Shown here piece after piece: positions 53,754 to 61,193 of a DNA stretch of 64,000 nt; position 1 is the first letter of the stretch; each line of letters opens with the position of its first letter. This stretch comes from a bacterium (lineage in GTDB: Bacteria > Hydrothermota > UBA3073 > JACQXS01 > JAQTXJ01). The notes below the pieces were generated by a model. The model did no database searches. It saw only the letters and a program-made list of their open reading frames with translations, and had not been told where the DNA came from. The DNA is taken from contig JAQUPX010000001.1 in assembly GCA_028716385.1 (NCBI GenBank), forward strand, positions 186,001 to 250,000, given 5' to 3'. A program made the translations under genes and the position numbers.

Positions 53754-54722
53754 ATGGATATATTTTACCCGGTTAAGTTATTTGCAAATTGGATAACTTA
53801 CGGGATTTTGAGTTTAAAAGCAAAAACGCTTTTGGCGGAGGCGATAAACTTTTTTATCTTTGATACGATAAAAATTTTCATCCTGCTTTCGGTTATTATT
53901 TTTGCTGTCTCCATAATCAGGTCGTTTCTTCCTCCGGAAAAAATCCGCAATATTTTAGCAAGAAAAAATAAATATGTAGGAAACGTCCTTGCCGCTTTGT
54001 TCGGCATTGTTACGCCTTTCTGTTCCTGCAGCGCGATTCCCTTGTTTCTTGGTTTTCTGGAAGTAGGCGTCCCTCTTGGAGCAACTTTTTCCTTTCTTGT
54101 TGCGTCTCCTATGATTAACGAAGTTGCATTGGTTATGCTTTTCGGAATGTTCGGCTGGAAAATTGCACTCATTTATGTCGTAAGCGGACTTATAATTGCA
54201 ATTTTGTCCGGTATAATTATAGGGAAATTAAAAGTCGAAAATTTGGTAGAAAAATTTACGTTTACCAATAAAATCAAAACTTCGGAAGACGGTGTAAAAG
54301 TAGAATGGAAAGAAAGATTTAATTACGCCAGGGGCTATACCTCCGACATAATTAAAAAAGTCTGGATTTTTATCCTGGTTGGAATTGGTTTGGGAGCGTG
54401 GATACACGGGTATGTTCCGATGAATTTTTTGGCTAAATACGCAGGCGCGGATAAATGGTATGCCGTTCCTTTGGCTACGCTTATTGGCATCCCACTTTAT
54501 TCGAACGCCGCAGGCATTATTCCGTTGGTGAGCGCATTAACCGAAAAAGGGGTTGCATTGGGAACTACATTGGCATTTATGATGGCGGTTACCGCTTTAT
54601 CTTTGCCTGAATTTATGATTCTAAGAAGGGTAATGAAAACGAAGTTGATTTTTATTTTCGCCGGAATCGTCGGGATAGGAATTATTTTTACGGGGTATTT
54701 GTTTAACTTTATTATAAAATAG
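53754..54722 (+). CDS. ArsP/DUF318 permease
   Basis: 322 residues, about eight membrane helices. The family motif is TPFCSCSAIPLF, with a second half-site IPLYSNAAGIIPLVSAL. Known relatives (ArsP) export methylated or aromatic arsenicals; others are of unknown substrate and sit with ArsR and thioredoxin-like genes, as here. Expected in the inner membrane. Confidence 0.88.
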   Translation: MDIFYPVKLFANWITYGILSLKAKTLLAEAINFFIFDTIKIFILLSVIIFAVSIIRSFLPPEKIRNILARKNKYVGNVLAALFGIVTPFCSCSAIPLFLGFLEVGVPLGATFSFLVASPMINEVALVMLFGMFGWKIALIYVVSGLIIAILSGIIIGKLKVENLVEKFTFTNKIKTSEDGVKVEWKERFNYARGYTSDIIKKVWIFILVGIGLGAWIHGYVPMNFLAKYAGADKWYAVPLATLIGIPLYSNAAGIIPLVSALTEKGVALGTTLAFMMAVTALSLPEFMILRRVMKTKLIFIFAGIVGIGIIFTGYLFNFIIK

Positions 54723-54857
54723 GAAGTAGATAGGGAGCGGATTGTAACATATAGTAACGCATAGTAATTTAGTAGTAACTTATTGTAACAGATTATAGAA
54801 AGCAACAAAAAATTAGACAGGATTAATAAGTCGAGTTAAACATCAGGGGAGGAAAAT

Positions 54858-55679
54858 ATGAAAAAAGCAATATTAATCTTATTTGTTGTTTTGTTGAGGA
54901 CGCCTTTGTTTGCCGCAGATATAGAACTGAAATACGACCAGGATGGGACACGTATGTATGGATATTCATGCGGGGGGTGAGCAACGTGTCATTCTCATTA
55001 TGGAGTGAGGTTCACTCCTGCAAGCGTCTGTCAGGTTACGTCGGCAAAAATATATTCTTATAATACAGGTGGCACACAAACCTGTTCTCTTTATGTCTGG
55101 GATAATCAAAGTGGATTGCCGGGAACAGAAAGAGCAAAAGTTGCGTATAATCCTATTGTTAATGGTTGGCAAACCATCAGTTTTCCGACTCCTGTCGTTT
55201 GCAGCACGGATTTTTTGCTTGGGATAGAAGTCCCGCCTACGGGAACCGTATATGCGGTTACGGATTCCGGACTTAATAATCCCGATAGAATGTTTTGGAA
55301 GCTTACAGGCGGAGCATGGTTGTCAGCTTCGGATGCAGCCGGAGACTTTAGAATCAGAGCAATCGTTAATTACGAAGCGATAGAAGAAACATACGCCGAT
55401 GCAAAGAAAACGACTCTTATGCAAAATACACCGAACCCTGTTTTTAAAGAAACTACAATTTCCTATACACTTTCAGAAAAGACAAAAGTAAATATACGTA
55501 TATATGACATTGCGGGTAAAACGGTTAGGACTCTTGTAGATGATACAAAACCTGTGGGAGTTAATAAAATTATGTGGGACAAAAGAAATCAAAATGGCGA
55601 AACTGTTCCTTCGGGCATATATTTTTACATATTAAGTACTGAGAAACAGTCTTTTAGAAAAACTTTGATAGTTCTATAA
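54858..55679 (+). CDS. Type IX-exported protein with in-frame TGA (Sec41)
   Basis: 273 residues if TGA at 54978-54980 is read through. ATG at 54858 has a GGGGAGG ribosome site and starts a signal peptide (MKKAILILFVVLLRTPLFAA); the same frame continues after the TGA to a type A sorting domain (NTPNPVFKETTISY ... SGIYFYIL). Around the TGA the sequence is YSCGG-U-ATCHSHYGVRFTP, giving a CxxU motif (Cys38, Sec41) with Cys44 close by. A perfect hairpin follows 21 bases after the TGA. The fold resembles the jelly-roll modules common in this secretome, as in the N-terminal part of the protease at 26948. Nonsense mutation is the main alternative. Confidence 0.72.
54978..55018 (+). promoter_or_regulatory. 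Candidate bacterial SECIS, with its UGA
   Basis: TGA (54978-54980), 21 bases, then GGAGTGA-GGT-TCACTCC (55002-55018), a perfect 7-bp stem with a GGU loop 28 bases after the UGA. GU/GG in the loop is what the SelB contact of E. coli fdhF uses. Confidence 0.65.
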
Positions 55680-55696
55680 ACTAAGGAGGTTGTAAT

Positions 55697-55933
55697 ATGA
55701 AAATAGAAATACTGGGGATTGGATGCGCAAAATGCAAACAAACTTATGCAAACGCAGAGAAGGCAGTTAGTGACTTGGGCATTTCCGCAGAGATAGTAAA
55801 AGTAGAAAAAATAGATGAAATAATGAAATACAGTGTAATGATGACCCCTGCAGTAGTAGTTGACGGCGTTGTTAAATGTTCAGGGAAAATGCCTACCGTT
55901 GAAGAAATAAAAAGTTGGATTAAACCCGGATGA
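55697..55933 (+). CDS. Redox-active disulfide protein 2 (small thioredoxin fold)
   Basis: 78 residues. MKIEILGIGCAKCKQTYANAEKAV with the CAKC active site, then MMTPAVVVDGVVKCSGK with the cis-Pro. This family commonly accompanies DUF318 permeases and ArsR, probably reducing or transferring the substrate. GGAGGT ribosome site; 17 bases after the Sec-containing gene. Confidence 0.9.
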   Translation: MKIEILGIGCAKCKQTYANAEKAVSDLGISAEIVKVEKIDEIMKYSVMMTPAVVVDGVVKCSGKMPTVEEIKSWIKPG

Positions 55934-55948
55934 GGCCATTAAAAAAAT

Positions 55949-55968
55949 ATCCGGCGTGGCCGGATAAG
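55949..55968. repeat. Hairpin ATCCGGC-gtg-GCCGGAT
   Basis: Perfect stem with 3-base loop, preceded by AAAAAAA, between the small thioredoxin gene and the barrel gene. Could be a terminator for the opposite strand or a repeat. Confidence 0.5.
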
Positions 55969-56015
55969 AAAGTAACTTGTAGTAATTAAAGAGTAATTTG
56001 TAGAGGGGGGGAATA

Positions 56016-57464
56016 ATGAACGCAAGAGTAATTTTTTCATTTGTAGCTTTCTCGCTTATTATTAACTCTGGGGTTTTTGCAGAACAGGATAAATTTACGA
56101 TAACCGGGGAAGGTAAAATAAGGTTTAAATACGTAGAGGCAAACGTAGATACAATAAAAGGCAGTTACGGAGAAACACTAAAAAAAGGACTTACCTTGAG
56201 AGAAAGGATTGATTTATCCGTTAACGTCCCGATTACGGAATATCTGAAAGTAAACGGAACGGTAAGAATAAGCAATGAAGATACGCCTACTGTAATGTTG
56301 CCGGCTCCTGATTTCGTTTCTACCAAAGCTATTGCAGGATGGATGTCGTTGAGTTTTGAAAGAAGTCCGTTTACCGTAATCGCGGGAAGCTATGATGCAA
56401 GTTTTACCCCGTTGACATTTATGCGATGGGATTTGAACGACAATCCTCTTGGCGCTACAACTTGTGCCTGCCAGGCATCGGTCGGCGGAATCAGCGGAGA
56501 GAGCCTTGAAGAACTACAGGAAGATTATAAGTTGGAAGGCCTTAAAACGGAGTTGAGCGGAGAACTCGGGGATATTACGGCTTTGTTTGCAATTCCTCAA
56601 TTTGAAAGTGAAAACAGAAATGTTAATAAATATATGTATGGGGCTAGAGCGAGGTTTGTTCCTTCTTTCATAGAAAATCTTTCTTCTGCGAGTATTGGCG
56701 TTACGGGATTGAGCGTAAAAGACGACACGACAACGGTTGGGCTGTCGTACACGAAACCTTTTCAAAGTGACGTTTTCGGATTTGACACCAGGATTCCTAT
56801 TTTATGGAATACGTCATTCGTTGGGGAGTATGCGCGAAGTATAAGAGACGATGATTTGAGAAACACGTTAAGCCCCGTTTACAGAAAAAATGGTATTACC
56901 GGGGGATTACAACTTTTAAGCAGTGATAAGATAGATGCCAATTTGTTATACTTACATATGGACCCTTATTTTTCTCCTTTATATAAAGCGTTATCTTATG
57001 CCGCCAATCGCAAGGGAGTTCGTTTTTCTTTTACATGCAGAGAGTTGCCTTTGTTTTCCAAGCAAGTAACTATCGCGGGCTATTATAAAAAACTAAAGGA
57101 AATCGAACCTACATGGGATGAAGTATTTATACCTATTGTATATGATTCCAAGGTTACAACTATCCACAGCTCATTAACCGATTTTCTTGTTGCAAATTTT
57201 GGAATAACCGTACCAATAGTTTCCAATTGGAAAATAGAAAACGATTATGAATACAGGTCAGGGTATAGACCCGATGACATTTTAACGATAATGGATGAGC
57301 GAATAAGTGATCAAACTGCGATAGTATCTTTAATATTATCTTACGAGTTTACAATGCAAAGCAAGGTTTTGCTAAAATACCAATTTATAGATTATATGGA
57401 CAATATTGGGGAGAAAGATTATAAGGCAAATATACCAATGTTACAGTTTAGTTTTAAGTTTTAA
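56016..57464 (+). CDS. Predicted outer-membrane porin-like barrel
   Basis: 482 residues. Signal peptide MNARVIFSFVAFSLIINSGVFA, then repeated amphipathic strands (FTITGEGKIRFKYVEA; LRERIDLSVNVPI; WMSLSFERSPFTVIAGSYD) to a C-terminal aromatic end (PMLQFSFKF), the outer-membrane insertion signal. A CACQ patch lies in a loop. In this island it may let the metalloid or its conjugates cross the outer membrane. Confidence 0.75.
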   Translation: MNARVIFSFVAFSLIINSGVFAEQDKFTITGEGKIRFKYVEANVDTIKGSYGETLKKGLTLRERIDLSVNVPITEYLKVNGTVRISNEDTPTVMLPAPDFVSTKAIAGWMSLSFERSPFTVIAGSYDASFTPLTFMRWDLNDNPLGATTCACQASVGGISGESLEELQEDYKLEGLKTELSGELGDITALFAIPQFESENRNVNKYMYGARARFVPSFIENLSSASIGVTGLSVKDDTTTVGLSYTKPFQSDVFGFDTRIPILWNTSFVGEYARSIRDDDLRNTLSPVYRKNGITGGLQLLSSDKIDANLLYLHMDPYFSPLYKALSYAANRKGVRFSFTCRELPLFSKQVTIAGYYKKLKEIEPTWDEVFIPIVYDSKVTTIHSSLTDFLVANFGITVPIVSNWKIENDYEYRSGYRPDDILTIMDERISDQTAIVSLILSYEFTMQSKVLLKYQFIDYMDNIGEKDYKANIPMLQFSFKF

Positions 57465-57735
57465 AACAGATAACAGAATTTAGGACGCAGATTTACGCAG
57501 CTGAGCTGGATAACTTAGAGTAATGCTTCTGCGTTGCAAACTCTAAGTAAACGCCGATAACAAAGGATAAAAAAGAACGGAAAGCGCTTGGATTAAAACA
57601 GAAAGAACAAAGGCAGAAAAGGACAGGATTTACAGGATTGAGAAATATTGAGCAGGAAATAAAAAAGGTAATTATTTTCGCAAGGGATTATAAATTTAGA
57701 TGTCTAATAAATAGAATGAAAGAAAAGGAGGATAT
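57465..57735. repeat. Gap with nested repeats
   Basis: Holds a GGACGCAGATTTACGCAG unit (57483) interrupted by copy 6 of the two-hairpin element; the unit resumes as TAAACGCCGATAAC. No gene. Confidence 0.65.
57498..57548 (+). repeat. Two-hairpin structured element, copy 6 (nested)
   Basis: CAGC-tga-GCTG, GATAA, then ACTTAGAGT ... ACTCTAAGT with a short inner GC stem. Inserted within another repeat family, evidence of past mobility. Sense to the gene at 57736. Confidence 0.75.
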
Positions 57736-58200
57736 ATGAAAAAGATACAACGTTTCTTTGTGTTTATCCTAATATCTATATTGGGATTCACGGCAAAAGG
57801 GTTTTGCGAGAGCGCTGACTCAAGCAAGACCGTTCATGCTATTATACGCGATACTACAACTGTTCGGGTTATTCTACATGATAGCGTCCAAGCCATTCCG
57901 GCAGTTATCGCTCGGGCTGACTCAACGAAACTACCGATGCTTATGGACTTTGGTGGAAATAGGTGTAAAAATTGCATAATAACGAAAAAACGACTGGAAA
58001 AAATTGAAAAAAAGTTTCAGGGAAAAGCAAAAATAATATCCTTAGATGTGAATAAAGAGAAGGAACTTACCAAGAAATACAAAATACTTCTTATTCCTAC
58101 ACTTATATTTTTAGATAAGACAGGAAAAGAAGTTTATCGTAAAACAGGGTTAATGGAAGAAAAAGCAATGAGCGCAAAACTGGAGGAGTTAACAAAATAG
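57736..58200 (+). CDS. Exported thioredoxin-like protein
   Basis: 154 residues. Signal peptide (MKKIQRFFVFILISILGFTAKGFC), a linker, then a thioredoxin fold: LMDFGGNRCKNCIITKKRLEKI with the CKNC site, and ILLIPTLIFLDKTGKEVYRKTG with the cis-Pro. Periplasmic; probably re-reduced through CcdA encoded downstream. Confidence 0.88.
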   Translation: MKKIQRFFVFILISILGFTAKGFCESADSSKTVHAIIRDTTTVRVILHDSVQAIPAVIARADSTKLPMLMDFGGNRCKNCIITKKRLEKIEKKFQGKAKIISLDVNKEKELTKKYKILLIPTLIFLDKTGKEVYRKTGLMEEKAMSAKLEELTK

Positions 58201-58261
58201 AACTATGAGATTGCACAGAACGAAAAGACGCAGAGAACGCTGAGAATGAAAGATGATTTAG

Positions 58262-58276
58262 TCCGCCTGAGGCGGA
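58262..58276. repeat. Palindrome TCCGCCTGAGGCGGA
   Basis: Intergenic copy of the dispersed family, between two thioredoxin-like genes, beside GCAGAGAACGC-type units. Confidence 0.75.
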
Positions 58277-58393
58277 TAAAAATTAACAGATAGCGAAAAA
58301 CGGAAGAGAAGTTAGAGAGGGCGCCGAGAAAGAAAATTTAGAGACACAAATAATACAGAATAAAAAGGAAAGTATTTCAGAAAAGGAGATAAG

Positions 58394-58885
58394 ATGAAAA
58401 AAAGTCTTTATATTTTGGGCGTTTTGATGATTGCTTTGATAACAGGCTGTAATAACACTAAAAAGCAAGCAGAAAATAAACAAGTATGCGTGGATACTAC
58501 TTTACAAGCCGCAATAAATAAAATAGATACTTCCGCTCAAAATAAAACAGTTGAAACCAACCCGTCTGACAAATCCGAACAACTAAAAACAGGCCTGCCT
58601 AAAGTTATTTTATTGACGACATCCGAGGGGTGTAAATGCACACTTGAAAAATGTTCTGCAGGTGAAAAAACAGTTAAGGATTATGTTTCGCAATCTCAGG
58701 GAAAGATAACTTTTGAAAAGTTTGATTATATAAAAGAGCAAGATGCTACCGGAAAATTGGCAGAAAAATATGGAGTCACTACTATACCTGCCTTGTTGTT
58801 TTTTGATAAACAGGGGAATTTTACGGGAAAACTCGAAACTTCCTGGGATGAGAAAGCAATAAAAGAAAAACTGGGAATGAATTAA
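58394..58885 (+). CDS. Thioredoxin-like lipoprotein
   Basis: 163 residues. Lipobox ITGC, a polar linker, then LLTTSEGCKCTLEKCSAGEKTVKDY and YGVTTIPALLFFDKQGNFTGKL, a thioredoxin fold with the unusual Cys set C-K-C-T-L-E-K-C in place of CxxC, which might bind arsenite or another soft metal. AAAGGAG ribosome site. Membrane-anchored on the periplasmic side. Confidence 0.8.
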   Translation: MKKSLYILGVLMIALITGCNNTKKQAENKQVCVDTTLQAAINKIDTSAQNKTVETNPSDKSEQLKTGLPKVILLTTSEGCKCTLEKCSAGEKTVKDYVSQSQGKITFEKFDYIKEQDATGKLAEKYGVTTIPALLFFDKQGNFTGKLETSWDEKAIKEKLGMN

Positions 58886-58956
58886 CAAGAGGAAAAAACG
58901 AGATTCTTTGCTACACTCAGAATGACAAATTAGAAAGTGGATAGTAGGAGGGAAAG

Positions 58957-59658
58957 ATGTTACAGAATTTGTTGGATAATGCCGCTTGTTTAGTCCAGAC
59001 TAACCCGTGGTTGGCGTTTGGCGCAGTATTCCTTGGCGGGCTTCTTACTGCCTGCAACCCTTGTGTCCTAGCAATGATTCCTTTGATGATTGGGTTTGTC
59101 GGGGGGATGGAAGGAACATCGGGGTTCAAAAAGTCTTTTCTTTTTACGCTTGTTTTTATTTTAGGATTGTCCATAACTTTTGCCATTCTTGGGATTATTG
59201 CCGCTACTGCAGGAAAACTTCTCGGCGACGTGGGAGTTTTCTGGAAATGGATTGCAGGAGGCGTATGCGTAATTATGGGAATTCACCTGCTGGATTTAAT
59301 AAAATTTAACGTTCCGGCGTTTGGTAAAATTAAGGTTAAACAAAAAGGGCTTTTAGGAGCATTTTTATTGGGATTGCTTTTTGGGGTAGTTTCCACTCCC
59401 TGCGCTGCGCCTATTCTCGTTGTCTTATTAACGTATATAGCAGCAAGCGGTTCCAGCATAATTTACGGAGCCATATTGCTTTTAGTTTATGCCTTAGGGC
59501 ATTGTATGTTGATTCTTGTCGTCGGCACGTCTGTCGGACTCGCAAAAGGATTACTTGAATCCAAAGGGTTCAGAACTTCCACTAATATTTTAAGAAAATC
59601 CGCCGGAGTTCTAATAATGCTTGTCGGAATATATTTCTTGTTTTTCTTGCATACGTAG
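58957..59658 (+). CDS. CcdA/DsbD-type membrane thiol transporter
   Basis: 233 residues, six membrane helices. The two redox Cys are in GGLLTACNPCVLAMIPLMIGF and GVVSTPCAAPILVVLLT. It carries electrons from cytoplasmic thioredoxin to periplasmic thioredoxin-like proteins, here presumably those at 57736, 58394 and 60326. GGAGGGAAAG ribosome site. Confidence 0.93.
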   Translation: MLQNLLDNAACLVQTNPWLAFGAVFLGGLLTACNPCVLAMIPLMIGFVGGMEGTSGFKKSFLFTLVFILGLSITFAILGIIAATAGKLLGDVGVFWKWIAGGVCVIMGIHLLDLIKFNVPAFGKIKVKQKGLLGAFLLGLLFGVVSTPCAAPILVVLLTYIAASGSSIIYGAILLLVYALGHCMLILVVGTSVGLAKGLLESKGFRTSTNILRKSAGVLIMLVGIYFLFFLHT

Positions 59659-59829
59659 TATAAAACCGCTATCAAAAGGTTGAGTTAGTTGAGCGATTTA
59701 AGCAAGTGGAGCAAGAGTTGCGAGCAGGGAAGATAGCGTATCAGGACATCAGTAGGCAGAGAATCATTGAACAGAAACTCAAAAATTCAAAAATCAAAGA
59801 CAGCTTTTATAAAATTTTCTTGACATATT

Positions 59830-59855
59830 ATCATATATACATATCTTTATGTGAT
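59830..59855 (+). promoter_or_regulatory. Candidate ArsR operator 2
   Basis: ATCATATA-N10-TATGTGAT, seven of eight positions paired, just after TTGACA (59820-59825) and 30 bases before the second ArsR gene. Confidence 0.5.
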
Positions 59856-59884
59856 TATATAAATACGTATTAATAGGGGGCAAA

Positions 59885-60235
59885 ATGGACGAATTGGTAA
59901 CTCTATTTAAGGCTCTTACCGACGAGACTCGTTTCAGGATAATTAATCTACTTCTGAAGCGGGAGTTTTGTGTTTGCGAGCTCGTGGAAATACTTGATAT
60001 GTCCCAACCAAGACTTTCCAGACATTTAAACATTCTCAAACAGACCGGAATATTGCAAAGCTGGCGGGAAGGAAAATGGATGCATTATGCAATAAAAAAA
60101 GAACTTTCAAATTATTGCAAAACCGTGCTTAACGGGGTAGGAGAAAAATTGAGTCAAGACAAAACAGGTAAACTTGATTTGCAGAAAGCGAAGAAAGTAT
60201 CCAGAAAACCCGGCAAATCTTGTTGCGAGATATAA
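59885..60235 (+). CDS. ArsR-family metalloregulator (second)
   Basis: 116 residues. FKALTDETRFRIINLLLKREFCVCELVEILDMSQPRLSRHLNILKQTGIL with the CVCEL arsenite motif. A C-terminal Cys pair (KSCCEI) could add ligands, as in some As(III) sensors. AGGGGGCAAA ribosome site. It heads the unit containing the ABC exporter and the ACR3 pump and probably represses it. Confidence 0.93.
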   Translation: MDELVTLFKALTDETRFRIINLLLKREFCVCELVEILDMSQPRLSRHLNILKQTGILQSWREGKWMHYAIKKELSNYCKTVLNGVGEKLSQDKTGKLDLQKAKKVSRKPGKSCCEI

Positions 60236-60274
60236 TAAAGAACTCCGTCTAAAAGACGGGAATAATAAAAACAG

Positions 60275-60301
60275 TGGATTCCTGCTTTCGCAGGAATGAC
60301 A
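60275..60301. repeat. dRS3-like palindrome
   Basis: TGGATTCCTGC-tttc-GCAGGAATGACA, between the second ArsR gene and the lipoprotein gene. Confidence 0.75.
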
Positions 60302-60325
60302 ACAGGGAAATAAAAGGGGGATAAG

Positions 60326-61174
60326 ATGACTAAATATGCGAGCGCGGCATTGTTTCTTTTTTGTGTAGTTGTGTTACCTAACACGGGATGTTCGGATTCG
60401 CCAAAGAATGATAAAAGCCAGAGTAATCTTTCGGCAAATACTATAGATACGAAAAAAGCGTACAATTCAGAGGGTATGGGAACAGGGACAAACCCGGGAA
60501 GTGACAAAGAATCTCCCAATATAGCTATTGAGAAAGCGAGCAAAGAAAATAAGTATTTGTTTCTTGTGTTTTACAAACAGGATGACCAGAAAAGCGAAAA
60601 GATGAAGCAAGTTGTTGCTCAGGTAGAAAGAGAGCTTTCAGGAAAGGCAAATTTTACACGTATAGATATCTCAAACCCAAATGCGCAGGCAACGATACAG
60701 AAATATGGTATTGATAGAGCGCCGATTCCCATTACTTTAGTTATGGCACCAAACGGGGCTGTTGTAACCGGATTTCCCGATACTGTTAACAATGACCTGC
60801 TACGCAATGCATTCGTATCCCCAAAGACGACGGAGATTATAAAATCGGTTCAGGATAGAAAATTAGCTTATCTTTACATCGCTAATCGTGGTATGAAATA
60901 TTATAAAGCAAATCTTGATTTGCTCAAGGAGACGGCAAAAGTGGATTTGCAAGGAGCGGCAAATATAATCGAGGTTGACCCCAAAAGCGAAGAAGAAAGT
61001 TCCTTATTGAAACAATGTGGGGTTGATGCTTCTACCAAAGAAGCTACCGTTCTGATTCTTAATTGCGGTAGTGTTGTAGGTAATCTTACCGGAAAGTTCG
61101 TTAAACAGATCCTACTTTCAAGGACAATGAGCGGTTGTAGCGGAGGCAGTTGCGGTGGGGGTACTTGCAAATAA
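60326..61174 (+). CDS. Thioredoxin-fold lipoprotein with cysteine-rich tail
   Basis: 282 residues. Lipobox NTGCSDS. A thioredoxin-like fold covers about 75-170 (YLFLVFYKQDDQKSEKMKQVVAQVE; GIDRAPIPITLVMAPNG), but the CxxC site is replaced by QKSE. The second half (LAYLYIANRGMKYYKANLDLL) looks like another degenerate domain. The end SGCSGGSCGGGTCK is a Gly/Cys tail of three Cys that may bind As(III) or another metal. Followed 20 bases on by the ABC permease. Confidence 0.75.
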   Translation: MTKYASAALFLFCVVVLPNTGCSDSPKNDKSQSNLSANTIDTKKAYNSEGMGTGTNPGSDKESPNIAIEKASKENKYLFLVFYKQDDQKSEKMKQVVAQVERELSGKANFTRIDISNPNAQATIQKYGIDRAPIPITLVMAPNGAVVTGFPDTVNNDLLRNAFVSPKTTEIIKSVQDRKLAYLYIANRGMKYYKANLDLLKETAKVDLQGAANIIEVDPKSEEESSLLKQCGVDASTKEATVLILNCGSVVGNLTGKFVKQILLSRTMSGCSGGSCGGGTCK

Positions 61175-61193
61175 TTAGAATTGGAGACAACAT

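Noticed and set aside
54978-54980. TGA read as Trp or Gly by a variant genetic code
   Set aside because: TGA is the natural stop of several intact genes here (for example at 45673, 47346 and 63081), and release factor 2 is encoded, so genome-wide recoding does not fit.
59659-59820. Possible gene remnant between ccdA and the second arsR
   Set aside because: A frame with KQ/EQ-like composition is visible but has no start, ribosome site or recognisable motif.
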